64,000 bases of DNA from JAKEFM01 sp035695825 (GCA_035695825.1 DASRRH010000003.1:1-64000), one strand, 5' to 3'. Positions 26,443 through 35,615 are shown, counted from the first letter of the stretch. Notes: a model not told the origin generated them from the letters alone. Made by a program: numbers and translations.

Positions 26443-28530
26443 TCACGGCCCGATCCGCGCCGCGGCCCCCTCCGAGAAGACGATGCCGAGCGGGTTCGCG
26501 CCGAGCCCGAAGACGCCCCACTGACCGAAGACGGTCGCGAGGAGGATCGAAGTCGAGTTGGGGACCGGCGTCCCGACGCCCGCCGCGCCCGTCGCGGAGG
26601 TGACGGAGGGGAGAAGGACGGCGGGCTCCGCGAGGAGGGAGCATCCGGGCGCGCCGAATGGATCGAGAGGAAGGGGCAGCGCCGGGACTCCGAAGAGGCT
26701 CGTCTTGCTCGTGCCGAGCACGAGAAGGCAGGGGGCCGAGGGGGGCGCCCCGGAGACCGTCCAGGCGAACGCGGCGTTGCCGAGCGTCGGGCCTCCGCCG
26801 CTCGATCCGATCGCGGGAAGGAAGGGGGAGGATCCCGCGCATCCCGCGCCGTAGCGCGAGAAGCCCGACATCTCGTTCACGTAGACCGCGACGCCCATCC
26901 CGTAGGACGCGACCCCGACGTCCGGAAAGGCGTCGTCGTTCACGTCGCCGACGGCGATCCCCTCGGGGTTCCCGATCCACTCGACCGGCAGTCCCGAGAC
27001 GACGGCGCCCGGCGCCGCGGCGAAGGTCCCCCCGCCGAGGCCGCGCCAGACGTCGACGCCGTTGTCCGGGAGGCCCCCGAGGCCGCCGCGTCCCGCGACG
27101 AGGTCGAGGAGTTCGTCGCGGTCGAGGTCGGCGGCGGCGACGTCGTAGTAGGGTCCGCTCGTCGGGAGGCCGGAGGAGGGATCGAGGATCCATTGGGGTC
27201 CGGGCTGCTGGCGATAGACGCGGAGCCCGGCCGCCGACGCCGATCCCTGGATGCCGATCACTCCGAAGACGAGGTCGACGTCTCCGTCCCCGTCGAGGTC
27301 GGCCGCGTCGACCCCGAAGGCGTTGAGGGGCTCGATCCCGTTTCCGGCGACCTCCGTCCATCCCCCGGCTCCGTCCCCGAGCCAGATCCCCGGCGCGTAG
27401 TACCGAGCCCAGACGAGGTCGAGGAGGCCGTCCCCGCTCACGTCGCGGAGGAGGAGCTTGTGCCCTCCGGCGATCGAGGTCCCGGGGGGCTGCGTCGTCG
27501 GGAGCCCGGCGCTCGAGGCCGTCCAGGTGCCGTCTCCGTTCGAGAGGTAGAACTGGAGGACCGGGCTGAAGTGACCGGAGAAGGCGACGTCGTCGAAGCC
27601 GTCGCCGTTCGCGTCGCCGACCGCCACCCCCTCCATCCCGGAAGCCGAGATCCCCGCGACGGCGAGGATCCAGGACGAGCCCCCGTCTCCGAGCCAAGCC
27701 TTGCCGTTCCCGTCGGCGAGGTCGAGGAAGCCGTCGGCGTCGAAGTCGCCGAACGCGACGTCGGAGCGCCCCGAGGAGCCCGCGAGGCCGCTGCTCGTCT
27801 CGATCCAGCCGGCGGGGTTCCCATGGAGGAAGACGTGGGGTCCGTCCCCGAGTCGCGCGACGCACGCGAGGTCGTCGCGGCCGTCGCCGTCGACGTCGCC
27901 GAAGGCGATCCCCCCCCAGCCTTGCGGATCGTTCGTCGTCTGCGGCTGGAAGAGGGGGAGGCCGGAAGAGTCGTCGAGCCAGGCGGGCGCTCCCGCCGTC
28001 GGCGCCGCGAGCACGGCGACCGCCTTCGCGTGCGTGGCTGCCGTGATCGAGGCGAAGGTCGCGACCCCGGGAGGGTCCTGCGCCTGCCAGGCTCCACCCG
28101 CGATCGCCGCGAGCGAGACCTTTAGGGTGTAGGTCCCCGCGACGGCGGGCGCCTGGATCCGGACGCGGAGCGCGATCGGGTTCGAGAGGGAAGAGCTCGA
28201 CCCGCCGGAGAAGGAGGTCAGGGAGTTCCCTGGCTCGGGGGTGTAGAGGGAGAGGACCGCGGGGTCGTCCTGGATCACGGGGGGAGGAGGCGTCGTGAAC
28301 CCCGTGTTGAAGGCCCAGCCTCCGGTCACGGCGAACCCCGCGGGGAGCTGGAGCACGGCGCCCACCTGCTCGCCGAAGGTCCCGCTCCCCTGGTTCCCCA
28401 CGACGACGACCTCGAAGGTCGAGCCCGCGAGGACGGCCGAGGGGACGAGGAAGGAGACGAGGGAGACGACGCAGCCGCCGGCGAGCGCGGCGGGGAGGAG
28501 AACGGGGAGGACGCGGGCGGCGCGCTTCAT
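26443..28530 (-). CDS. FG-GAP repeat lipoprotein
   Basis: 695 residues. The signal peptide ends in a lipobox (ALAGGC). An N-terminal beta domain of about 180 residues is followed by FG-GAP blades with calcium loops (DVDGDGRDDLAC, DFDADGFLDLAD, DANGDGFDDVAF, DVSGDGLLDLVW, DLDGDGDVDLVF, DLDRDELLDLVA, DVNDDAFPDVGV), giving a seven-bladed propeller. The C-terminal 130 residues begin YGAGCAGSSPFLP and include LPLDPFGAPGCSLL, the tail domain also found on the proteins at 44035 and 42695. It is exported and surface-bound. The ligand is unknown. Confidence 0.88.
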   Translation of the reverse strand: MKRAARVLPVLLPAALAGGCVVSLVSFLVPSAVLAGSTFEVVVVGNQGSGTFGEQVGAVLQLPAGFAVTGGWAFNTGFTTPPPPVIQDDPAVLSLYTPEPGNSLTSFSGGSSSSLSNPIALRVRIQAPAVAGTYTLKVSLAAIAGGAWQAQDPPGVATFASITAATHAKAVAVLAAPTAGAPAWLDDSSGLPLFQPQTTNDPQGWGGIAFGDVDGDGRDDLACVARLGDGPHVFLHGNPAGWIETSSGLAGSSGRSDVAFGDFDADGFLDLADGNGKAWLGDGGSSWILAVAGISASGMEGVAVGDANGDGFDDVAFSGHFSPVLQFYLSNGDGTWTASSAGLPTTQPPGTSIAGGHKLLLRDVSGDGLLDLVWARYYAPGIWLGDGAGGWTEVAGNGIEPLNAFGVDAADLDGDGDVDLVFGVIGIQGSASAAGLRVYRQQPGPQWILDPSSGLPTSGPYYDVAAADLDRDELLDLVAGRGGLGGLPDNGVDVWRGLGGGTFAAAPGAVVSGLPVEWIGNPEGIAVGDVNDDAFPDVGVASYGMGVAVYVNEMSGFSRYGAGCAGSSPFLPAIGSSGGGPTLGNAAFAWTVSGAPPSAPCLLVLGTSKTSLFGVPALPLPLDPFGAPGCSLLAEPAVLLPSVTSATGAAGVGTPVPNSTSILLATVFGQWGVFGLGANPLGIVFSEGAAARIGP

Positions 28531-28611
28531 CCGGGAGAGCCTCCGGTTGCATTGCGCCCGGGGATTCTAGACCGGGCCTCTCCCCCTGCGGAGAGCGACC
28601 GACCGTGGCCC

Positions 28612-29673
28612 CTACGCCCGCCGCCCGAGCCGCCCGGACCGGATCCTCGCGCGCGTCGACTCGTAGCCGTACCGGAAGACCTGGTCCTTCGCCGAGAAGG
28701 TCATCGGGTTGTAGAGGAACGGCATCGCCTCCGCCTCCTCGGGCTGGTGGAGGAGGATCTCGGTCTCCGGGTGGGAGGCGTTGGCGTACTCGAGCTCGTG
28801 GTGAAGGCGCACGCGCGCCGTCAGCCGGTTCGACTGGTCGAGGATCGCGAAGAACCCCCCCCGATCGACGCGGCCGCTCCCGTCGGCCGCGCGACGGCGC
28901 GCGGCCGGGTCGAGGTGCACCGGGACCTTCGGGTTGAGGACGAGCACGCGCCGCGCGCCGAGCGCGAGGGCGAGGTCGATGTGCGCGACCTCCGTCGACT
29001 CCCCGTCGATCAGGTAGCGCCCCCCGAGCCAGAACGGCTCGTAGAACATCGGGATCGCCCCCGAGGCGACGACCGCGGCGGGAATGGAGACGGACGGGGT
29101 CTGCGGCCCGAAGACGACCCTCTCTCCCGTGTCGAGGTCCGTCGCCGTGACGAAGAGGGTCCGGGGGATCGCGCCGAAGGTCGTGGGGAGCCCCTCCGCT
29201 CGAAAGACGGTCTCGACGAATCGCAGGTAGTCGGTCGTCCGGAAGAGGCCCGAGGGGAGGGACTCCCGGGAGTTTGCGAGGGTCTCGAAGGTCCCCGTTC
29301 CTTCCACGACCTTGCGGCGCGTGATGCGCGTGAGGTAGGAGGTCCCGACGCCGAGCGCCCGGAGGAACAGGGAGGCCGCCCGGCCCGGCTCGAGGTGGTA
29401 GAAGTCGCGCCGTCGCAGCGGGATCGTCCCCGGCTCCCCGAGGACCGAACCCCGCAGCCGCTCGAGGGACATCCCTGCGGCGAGGACCCCCGCGACGAAG
29501 GCCCCGGCGCTCGTCCCGACGAGGACCTGGGCGTCCTGCGGGCGGAACGGCACCCCTTCCTCCGCGATCGCGCAGAGGGCGCCGATCTCGTAGAAGGCGC
29601 CCGTCAGCCCGCCTCCGCACAGGACGAGGGCGTTCTCGACGCGGCGCGGGGGGTGCGGCGAGGGCTCGTTCAT
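28612..29673 (-). CDS. Patatin-like phospholipase
   Basis: 353 residues. The catalytic dyad of patatins is complete: the oxyanion motif CGGGLTGAF (about 19-27), nucleophile Ser55 in LVGTSAGAF, and Asp223 in LIDGESTEV (DG-A/G in most members, here DGE). No signal peptide is visible from this ATG, so it is probably a cytoplasmic or membrane-associated lipid acyl hydrolase. The family usually covers 300-380 residues, so it is full length. It diverges from the DUF971 gene with 57 bp between the starts, where no clear promoter can be picked. Confidence 0.9.
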   Translation of the reverse strand: MNEPSPHPPRRVENALVLCGGGLTGAFYEIGALCAIAEEGVPFRPQDAQVLVGTSAGAFVAGVLAAGMSLERLRGSVLGEPGTIPLRRRDFYHLEPGRAASLFLRALGVGTSYLTRITRRKVVEGTGTFETLANSRESLPSGLFRTTDYLRFVETVFRAEGLPTTFGAIPRTLFVTATDLDTGERVVFGPQTPSVSIPAAVVASGAIPMFYEPFWLGGRYLIDGESTEVAHIDLALALGARRVLVLNPKVPVHLDPAARRRAADGSGRVDRGGFFAILDQSNRLTARVRLHHELEYANASHPETEILLHQPEEAEAMPFLYNPMTFSAKDQVFRYGYESTRARIRSGRLGRRA

Positions 29674-29730
29674 CGGGTCGAAGGCTTCCCGGGAGAGGAA
29701 CAGGCAGACATCATTCGGCTCCAGCCGGCC

Positions 29731-30075
29731 ATGTCGATAACCCAGGGTGACCGCCCCTTTCCGCTCCGGGTCGAGCGGCAGGAGGGGAAGCGGATCGCCG
29801 TCGAGTGGCGGGACGGCCACCGGAGCGTCTACCCCATGGGCCTCCTCCGCGGCCGCTGCCCCTGCGCGAACTGCGTCGACGAGGGGACCGGGGTGCGCCG
29901 CTTCTTCGAGGCGGACGCCCCGCCCGACCTCGGCTTCTCGGAGGTCTGGCTCGTCGGGAACTACGCCGTCGGAATCCGCTTCGCGGACGGCCACGAGACC
30001 GGGATCTTCACCTACGACTACCTCCGGTCGATCTGCCCGTGCGCTGCGTGCGGAAAGGGAACGCCTTCTCAATAA
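29731..30075 (+). CDS. DUF971/GBBH-like N-terminal domain protein
   Basis: 114 residues from an ATG at 29731. The short domain has the pattern IAVEWRDGHRSVYPMGLLRGRCPCANC, then GNYAVGIRFADGHETGIFTYDYLRSIC, typical of DUF971 (the N-terminal domain of gamma-butyrobetaine hydroxylase-like proteins). It has four conserved cysteines in CPCANC and CPCAAC, which bind zinc or an Fe-S cluster. Stand-alone members are often linked to Fe-S cluster proteins. The specific role is not known. Its 3' end overlaps the convergent gene at 30069 by 7 bp. Confidence 0.88.
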   Translation: MSITQGDRPFPLRVERQEGKRIAVEWRDGHRSVYPMGLLRGRCPCANCVDEGTGVRRFFEADAPPDLGFSEVWLVGNYAVGIRFADGHETGIFTYDYLRSICPCAACGKGTPSQ

Positions 30076-30743
30076 GGGGAGGAAAACGTGTGAACGTCCG
30101 TCCAGGGGGGAGGCGTCGGGTGGACGGAGGGGGGCTGGACGTAGGGGTCGAGGATTCCAGCGGTCGGCTCGACGAGCGGAGGGTGACCCACGACGATCAG
30201 CAGGGAATTCGGATCGTCGACGCTCGTCCCGCTGACCGTCACCGTGCGGGAGAGAAGGCCGTCGGTGAGGTGGAGGAGGAGCGGCTCGTTCGGGAGCTGG
30301 TTGCAGGAGACGGTCCAGGACACCTGGTTCAGGAGGTTCCACTGCGCGTCGACGACCGTCTTGCGGAGCGCCGTCCCGTCGTCCCGGAGGAGGATCGAGC
30401 GCGCCGCCTCCGATGCGGGAACGACGTCGGTCGCCTCCCCCGCGCATCGGAGCCCGTCGCAGCGGATCTCGTGGATCCGGATCGAGAGGGGCTGGGAGGC
30501 GACCTCGGGCGGGATCGCGAACTTGTAGTAGCCGAGCGGCTGGGCGGTGTACGTGGCGCCGAGGACGGAGTGGTCGACCGACGCCGCCGTCATGTCGACC
30601 AGGTCGAAGAGGAGCGGGTGCTCCCCGAGGTTCATCACCCGGAGCCACGTGGGGTGGCCCTCGCAGACAGCGACGATGGGCGCCTGCGCGGGAGCGGATC
30701 CTCCGAGCATGAGTAGAGCGAGAACGGAAGCGATGGGCCGCAC
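30069..30743 (-). CDS. Hypothetical secreted protein
   Basis: 224 residues with a signal peptide (MRPIASVLALLMLGGSAPAQA). The mature part is beta-rich with a possible disulfide pair in IRCDGLRCAGEA, and a Pro-rich tail (PYVQPPSVHPTPPPW). No family is recognised. It sits between the DUF971 gene (convergent) and the CHAT-domain gene (same strand, 101 bp upstream). Location outside the cytoplasm is the only safe statement. Confidence 0.7.
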   Translation of the reverse strand: MRPIASVLALLMLGGSAPAQAPIVAVCEGHPTWLRVMNLGEHPLLFDLVDMTAASVDHSVLGATYTAQPLGYYKFAIPPEVASQPLSIRIHEIRCDGLRCAGEATDVVPASEAARSILLRDDGTALRKTVVDAQWNLLNQVSWTVSCNQLPNEPLLLHLTDGLLSRTVTVSGTSVDDPNSLLIVVGHPPLVEPTAGILDPYVQPPSVHPTPPPWTDVHTFSSPY

Positions 30744-30844
30744 GCGTGATCCCTCCGAGCGCGCACGAACGAGCCTCTCGCGCGCTCTGAATCGGAAGCG
30801 GAAGGCTTATCGAGAGACGGGCGGAGGGGACTTGAGGCGGGGGG

Positions 30845-33619
30845 TCAGAAGGGCCCGTAGGCGACGAAGGCCGCGTACGAGGCCACGTCCCCGGAGTCGG
30901 CGCGGTGCGGGAGCGTTCGGCGCGCCTCGGCGAGAGCCCCTGCGACGGCCCATCGTTCGAGGAGCCGGTCGTAGAAGGCGCCCATCAGCCCGGGGACGGA
31001 TTCGTCTTCGACGGGCCAGAGCGAGACCACGACGCGGGAGGCTCCGCCGAAGACGAAGGGGTAGACGAGTCCCCGCACGCCGAGCCCCTGGACGAAGGGA
31101 CCCCGTCCCGTCTCGCACCCCGAGAGGACGACGAGGTCCGGCCGCGCGCGGACGCGGAGGATCTCGTCGCTCCAGAGGATCCCGTCCGAGGGGGCGGGGC
31201 CGGGGGAGAGTCGCAGGCCGATCCGCCCGTCCCCGCGGATGGCCGTGTGGGCCACGAGGTGGAGGACGCCGGCTTCCCGCGTCTCCTCGAGGAGCGCTCC
31301 CTTCCGAAAGTCCGCTCCCGTGAGGACGGTCGTGCGTTCGCGCGTGAACCGAGCGGCGACCGCGAGCGCTTCCTCCTCGGAATGAGGGAGTCGCGCCCCG
31401 GAGTCCGCGCCGGCGTCCGCCGCGACGACGAGGCCGCGCCCGAGGCGCAGAGGCCTCGCGGCGAGCGCGAGGAGGAGACCGCTCGAGGGGCCGTAGGCGA
31501 AGACGGTGGAGTCCCCGAGGAAGGTCTCCCCGTCGAGAAGGGCCTCGAAGGGAACCGCGGAGAGGGGACCGTCGGGAACGACGTAGACCTCGCGACCTCG
31601 GATCCGCTCCGAGAGGTCCTCGGGCAGAAGCAACGCCCGGAGCGCGCGCGCGACCTCGGGGAACTTTCGGCGCGCTTGGGGGACGAGCGAGGTTCTGCGA
31701 AGCACCGTGAGGAATCCGTCGACTCGGCGCGCGAGTTCGTCCCGGCCCGGGAGCCGATGGACGCGGAGACCCTCCGTCCCGACGAGGAAGAGGAGGGAGG
31801 ATTCCTCGCCGACGAAGTACTCGAGGAGGAGACGGGACCCTCCGAGGAGGCGCTCGCGGACGAGCGCCGCCGTGGCGGGGCGCGCGACCTGTCCCTCCTC
31901 CTCGCAGGCGGCGCGCACGTCGCGCGTCGCGCGCGCGAGCTCCTCGTAGGCAGCCGCGAGCTCCGAGCGGATGACTTCCCCCCCGAGCGGATCGCGCGCG
32001 CCCTGCAGGTCGGTTCCGAGGTGTGCCACGCGGAGCAGGGCTCGCTGCCACGTCTCGCGCACGGGAGGAGGGGCGCTCTCGGCGATGGAGATCCCGTAGC
32101 GGTCGAGCTCGACGAGGAACCCGCGGGCCTTCGAGCGCTCGGCGAGCGCGAAGGCCTCTTCCTCGCGCTCCGGCGACCGGGCGAGCGTCGCCTCGATCGC
32201 CGTCTCGAAGGCGCGCAGTCCCCAGGCCGGGAGGAGGGCGAAGTCGAGAGCGGGGCCGGCGGGGGAACCGAGGAGATCGGCCTCGGCGACTTCGATCGCC
32301 TCCCGTGCGAGCTCCTCGGCGCGCGCCGGATCCCCCGCCCGGAGAGCCTGCGAGGCTTGCGCGACACGGAGGGCGGCGAGGACGGGGGAACGCGCCGGCA
32401 GGCCTTCGACGGCCAGATCCATGAGTCGACGCCTCCCGTCCCGTGCGCGGGGGACGCCCTCCTCGGCCGCGAGCCCTTCGTTTAGGAGGGCCGCCGCCTC
32501 CAACTCCGGGTTCCGGGCCTGGCGGGCGAAGGACGCGGCCGCCTCGAAGAGCCCGCGCGCGGCCTCCTTCTCCCCCCGGACGGCCCTCGCCCGTCCGCGG
32601 AGGACGAGCGCATCCGCCCGAAGGGCGAGCGAGGCCTGCCCCGCCGCCTCTGCTGCGGCGATCGCCCGCGCCTCCGCCTCGTCGAAACGCCCGCGCCAGA
32701 GCGCGACGCGTCCGAGTCCGATCCGGACCTCGGCGACCCGCGGTCCGGACGTTTCCCCGTTCCCGACGAGGAGGCCCTCCGCCTCGAGGAGCGTCCGTTC
32801 GGCCTGGACGAAGTCCCGCTCCTCCAGCCGCGCCTGGCCAAGGAGGCAGAGGAGCTCGGCCTGCTCGCAGGACCCGCCTACCGTGCGGTCGATCGCCGCC
32901 CGGAGGCGCGCGTCCGCACGGGCGAAGTCGCGCCGCGCGAGGAGGATCCGGCCAAGGCGGAGCCGGTGACCTACCTCCGCGGCGCGGTCGCCCCGCGCCG
33001 AAGCGAGAGCGGCCGCGCGGTCGAGCGGCTCCTCGAACTCGTCGGCTCCGGCCATCGCGCGGGAGAAACCGAGATGGGCCAAGGCCTCCTCCTCCCCCCG
33101 CACTGAGGCGATCCGAGCATAGCCCTCCGCCGAACCCTGAAACCGGGAGGTTGCGCCGATGTATCTCGCCTCCTCCTCGTCGAGAAGGCCAAGGAAGAAG
33201 GAGGCCCGGCTGGCAAGGTTGACGTCCCCGATGGCGGTGAACTCCAAGAGGGCTCGTTCGAGGCTGGCGCGGGCGGTCGTGCGGTCGCCGGCCCGAAAGG
33301 CCGCCTCCGCGTCCATCGCTTCTGCGAGGGCCGCGAGGTGGAGGCGGACTTGCCCGACGGACATCCCCTCGTAGAGGTCGAGCAGGATCTGCGGCGTGCC
33401 GTCCCCGTTCGTCGAGCAGAGCGAGGCGGCGAGGTCTCCCAGTTCCGCGTGGACGCGGCGGGTGAAGGATTCCTCCTCCGAGGCTCGGGCGGCGAGCCAG
33501 ATTCCGAGTTCCGTGCCGAATCGTTCCCGGGTTGCATCCCCGGGCTCCGGCGACGACTGTGCGGCGAGCGGAGCCGCGACCGCGGCGAGGAGGAGAAACG
33601 CGGCGCGGGGCGCGGGCAT
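30845..33619 (-). CDS. CHAT-domain caspase-like protein with TPR array and signal peptide
   Basis: 924 residues. A clear signal peptide (AAFLLLAAVAAPLAAQ) is followed by roughly 450 residues of alpha-helical TPR-type repeats (for example AGDRTTARASLERALLEFTAIGD). A C-terminal CHAT protease domain follows, with VVPDGPLSAVPFEALLDG, catalytic His about 791 (LHLVAHT) and Cys about 835 (VLSGCETG), then LWPVEDESV. TPR-CHAT proteins are separase/caspase-like peptidases; some, such as Craspase, act in immunity and others in regulated secretion or cell death. An exported version suggests action in the periplasm. No linked substrate gene was identified. Confidence 0.9.
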   Translation of the reverse strand: MPAPRAAFLLLAAVAAPLAAQSSPEPGDATRERFGTELGIWLAARASEEESFTRRVHAELGDLAASLCSTNGDGTPQILLDLYEGMSVGQVRLHLAALAEAMDAEAAFRAGDRTTARASLERALLEFTAIGDVNLASRASFFLGLLDEEEARYIGATSRFQGSAEGYARIASVRGEEEALAHLGFSRAMAGADEFEEPLDRAAALASARGDRAAEVGHRLRLGRILLARRDFARADARLRAAIDRTVGGSCEQAELLCLLGQARLEERDFVQAERTLLEAEGLLVGNGETSGPRVAEVRIGLGRVALWRGRFDEAEARAIAAAEAAGQASLALRADALVLRGRARAVRGEKEAARGLFEAAASFARQARNPELEAAALLNEGLAAEEGVPRARDGRRRLMDLAVEGLPARSPVLAALRVAQASQALRAGDPARAEELAREAIEVAEADLLGSPAGPALDFALLPAWGLRAFETAIEATLARSPEREEEAFALAERSKARGFLVELDRYGISIAESAPPPVRETWQRALLRVAHLGTDLQGARDPLGGEVIRSELAAAYEELARATRDVRAACEEEGQVARPATAALVRERLLGGSRLLLEYFVGEESSLLFLVGTEGLRVHRLPGRDELARRVDGFLTVLRRTSLVPQARRKFPEVARALRALLLPEDLSERIRGREVYVVPDGPLSAVPFEALLDGETFLGDSTVFAYGPSSGLLLALAARPLRLGRGLVVAADAGADSGARLPHSEEEALAVAARFTRERTTVLTGADFRKGALLEETREAGVLHLVAHTAIRGDGRIGLRLSPGPAPSDGILWSDEILRVRARPDLVVLSGCETGRGPFVQGLGVRGLVYPFVFGGASRVVVSLWPVEDESVPGLMGAFYDRLLERWAVAGALAEARRTLPHRADSGDVASYAAFVAYGPF

Positions 33620-33744
33620 CCCAGGGGGATCGTAACCGGCGGAGCGAGGAGGCGCCGGGCGACCGCGCCTGGAGTCGCGGACGGCCCGGCCCTATAGCCC
33701 CGCCCGCAGAGCCCGCGAACGTCGATCCCCTACGGAGAACCTCG

Positions 33745-33984
33745 ATGGCCGACGCGAAGAGCATTGTCGTCTACTCGATGCCCGGCTGACCGGGCTGCGA
33801 CGTCGTGAAAGAGTTCCTTTCACGCAAAGGGATCCCCTTCCAGACGAAGGACGTCACCCGCGACCGCGCCGCGATGCAGGAGTTGTTCGAGATGGGTTAC
33901 CAGGCCGTCCCCGTCACGGTGATCGGGACCCAGCGCATCCTCGGGGCGGAGCTCGATCGGATCGAGAAGGCCCTGGCGGCCTAG
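33745..33984 (+). CDS. Glutaredoxin-family selenoprotein candidate (in-frame TGA at first active-site position)
   Basis: Reading through one TGA gives 79 residues. The ATG at 33745 has GGAG seven bases upstream. The protein opens MADAKSIVVYSMPG, then TGA at 33787-33789 (residue 15), then PGC. The active site is therefore U-P-G-C where glutaredoxins have C-x-x-C. The rest is a normal family sequence: KEFLSRKGIPFQTKDVT, the substrate-binding ELFEMGYQAVPVTVIG with cis-Pro, and LGAELDRIEKALAA to a TAG. A SECIS-like hairpin follows the TGA (separate entry). Its codons (GTG AAA, CTT TCA, AAA) differ from the window's usual AAG, CTC, TCG choices, suggesting RNA-structure constraint. A sense-to-stop mutation or sequencing error is the alternative, but the frame is otherwise intact. 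It overlaps the convergent permease gene at a shared CTAG. Confidence 0.85.
33802..33825 (+). promoter_or_regulatory. Putative bacterial SECIS hairpin for the glutaredoxin
   Basis: CGTGAAAG (33804-33811) pairs with CTTTCACG (33817-33824) in a perfect 8-bp stem capped by the 5-nt loop AGTTC. U33803 is bulged, with G33802-C33825 pairing beneath it. The loop G (33813) lies 24 nt after the last base of the TGA. Bacterial SECIS elements have a short stem, a small apical loop with a G and a bulged U, with the loop about 16-37 nt after UGA, and this fits. SelB binding is inferred. Confidence 0.75.
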
Positions 33985-35615
33985 CCCGCCGGGCGCACGA
34001 ACTGGTTCCAGAGGTCGAACCGCAGCGTGGCCCAGAGCCCCGCCGCGAGGAGAAGGGCGGCGGCGGCCCCGGTCGCCGCCCGCGCGACGCGAGGCCGGAC
34101 CCCACGGCTCTGGAGCCATCCGTTCGCGACGACGCAGGTGAAGTAGAGGATCAGCCCCCCGACGAGCCAGAGGCCGAAGCGGAACCAGGCCGCCGGAGGC
34201 AGGTACTTCGTGAGGTAGAAGCAGGAGGCGATCCCGGCGGGGGCGACGAACCAGACTCCGCGCACCCGGAACGGTCGCGGCCTCCCGGGATCGATCACGC
34301 GGAGGACCAGGACTCCCCCGCAGACGATCGCGAAGGCGAAGAGGGTCCCGATGTTCGTTAGATCGACGATCTCGTCGATCGGGAAGAAGGCGGCGAAGAA
34401 GGCGACCGCGAGCCCGGTCAGGATCGTCGTCACGTGCGGCGTCCGGTAGCGCGGGTGGACCGCGGTGCACCAGCGGGGGAGGAGCCCGTCCCGCGCCATC
34501 GAGAAGAAGATCCGCGGCTGCCCGAGCTGGAACACGAGGAGGACCGCCGTGTGCGCGACGACGGAGCCGAAGGCGACGAACGCGCTCGCCCCCCGCATCC
34601 CCTTGTCGGCGAGCGCGACGGAGAGAGGGTCCTCGACGTTGAGGCGCTTCCACGACGTCATCCCCGTCAGGACCGCCGCGACGACCATGTAGAGGACCGT
34701 GCAGATCACGAGCGACCCGAGGATCCCGACCGGCATGTCCCGTTTCGGGTTCTTCGCCTCCTCGGCGGCCGTCGAGACGGCGTCGAAGCCGATGTAGGCG
34801 AAGAAGACGATCGCGGCCCCGGTCATGATCCCGCGGAAGCCGTTCGGGGCGAACCCGGCCCACTTCGAGGGGGCGTCGGGGGGAAACCAGTTCTTCGCGT
34901 CGAAGAAGGAGAGGCCGAGCGCGACGAAGAAGAGGAGGACGACGAGCTTCACCCCGACCATCACCGTGTTGAAACGGCTCGATTCCTTGACGCCGAGGAC
35001 GAGGATCCAGGTGAGGAAGAGGACGATCGCGACGGCCGGGAGGTTGAGGAGGATCGGAACGCCGAGGAGGTGGGGAGCGGCGGCCTTCGTGGTCTCGGAG
35101 GCCGTGCGGTAGCCGTCCACGAGCCAGCCGGGCAGGGCGACGGGAGTCCCGAGGAGGGCCGCTCCGCCGTCGCGGAGGAGCGCCTGGAAGTAGCCCGACC
35201 AGGAGATCGCGACGGCGACGTTCCCGGCGGCGTACTCGATCAGGAGGTCCCAGCCGATGATCCAGGCGCAGAGCTCGCCGAGCGTCGCGTACGCGTAGGT
35301 ATAGGCGCTCCCGCTGATCGGGATCATCGCCGCCATCTCCGCGTAGCAGAGGCCGCAGAGGCCGCAGGCGACCGCCGTCCCGACGAAGGAGAGGACGATC
35401 GCAGGCCCCGCTCCGGGACGGACGGCGCTCTCCCCCGCGGCGGCCGTCCCCACGGTCAGGAAAATCCCCGCGCCGACGATCGCCCCGATCCCGAGCGCGA
35501 TCAGCTCGAGGGGTCCGAGCGCCCGCTTGAGCCCGAATTCCCCGGCGGCCGCCTCCGCCGCGAGCCGGTCGACGCTCTTGCGGTGGAAGAGGCGGGCGAA
35601 GGGGGAGGAGGACAT
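33981..35615 (-). CDS. APC-superfamily amino acid permease (cationic amino acid transporter type)
   Basis: 544 residues with about 12-13 membrane helices. The first helix region LELIALGIGAIVGAGIFLTVGTAAA and the SGSAYTYAYATLGELCAWIIGWDLLIEY segment are diagnostic for the CAT/YfnA-type branch of the APC superfamily. FFAYIGFDAVSTAAEEAKNPKRDMPVGI is the conserved helix 6 to helix 7 segment. It probably imports an amino acid by proton symport. Its stop shares a CTAG with the convergent glutaredoxin gene. Confidence 0.92.
   Translation of the reverse strand: MSSSPFARLFHRKSVDRLAAEAAAGEFGLKRALGPLELIALGIGAIVGAGIFLTVGTAAAGESAVRPGAGPAIVLSFVGTAVACGLCGLCYAEMAAMIPISGSAYTYAYATLGELCAWIIGWDLLIEYAAGNVAVAISWSGYFQALLRDGGAALLGTPVALPGWLVDGYRTASETTKAAAPHLLGVPILLNLPAVAIVLFLTWILVLGVKESSRFNTVMVGVKLVVLLFFVALGLSFFDAKNWFPPDAPSKWAGFAPNGFRGIMTGAAIVFFAYIGFDAVSTAAEEAKNPKRDMPVGILGSLVICTVLYMVVAAVLTGMTSWKRLNVEDPLSVALADKGMRGASAFVAFGSVVAHTAVLLVFQLGQPRIFFSMARDGLLPRWCTAVHPRYRTPHVTTILTGLAVAFFAAFFPIDEIVDLTNIGTLFAFAIVCGGVLVLRVIDPGRPRPFRVRGVWFVAPAGIASCFYLTKYLPPAAWFRFGLWLVGGLILYFTCVVANGWLQSRGVRPRVARAATGAAAALLLAAGLWATLRFDLWNQFVRPAG

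Noticed and set aside
33745..33984. Reading the glutaredoxin as a simple nonsense pseudogene
   Set aside because: The only defect is TGA at the catalytic Cys codon, with a SECIS-like hairpin, a good ribosome-binding site and an otherwise conserved sequence. Readthrough to Sec explains all of this better.
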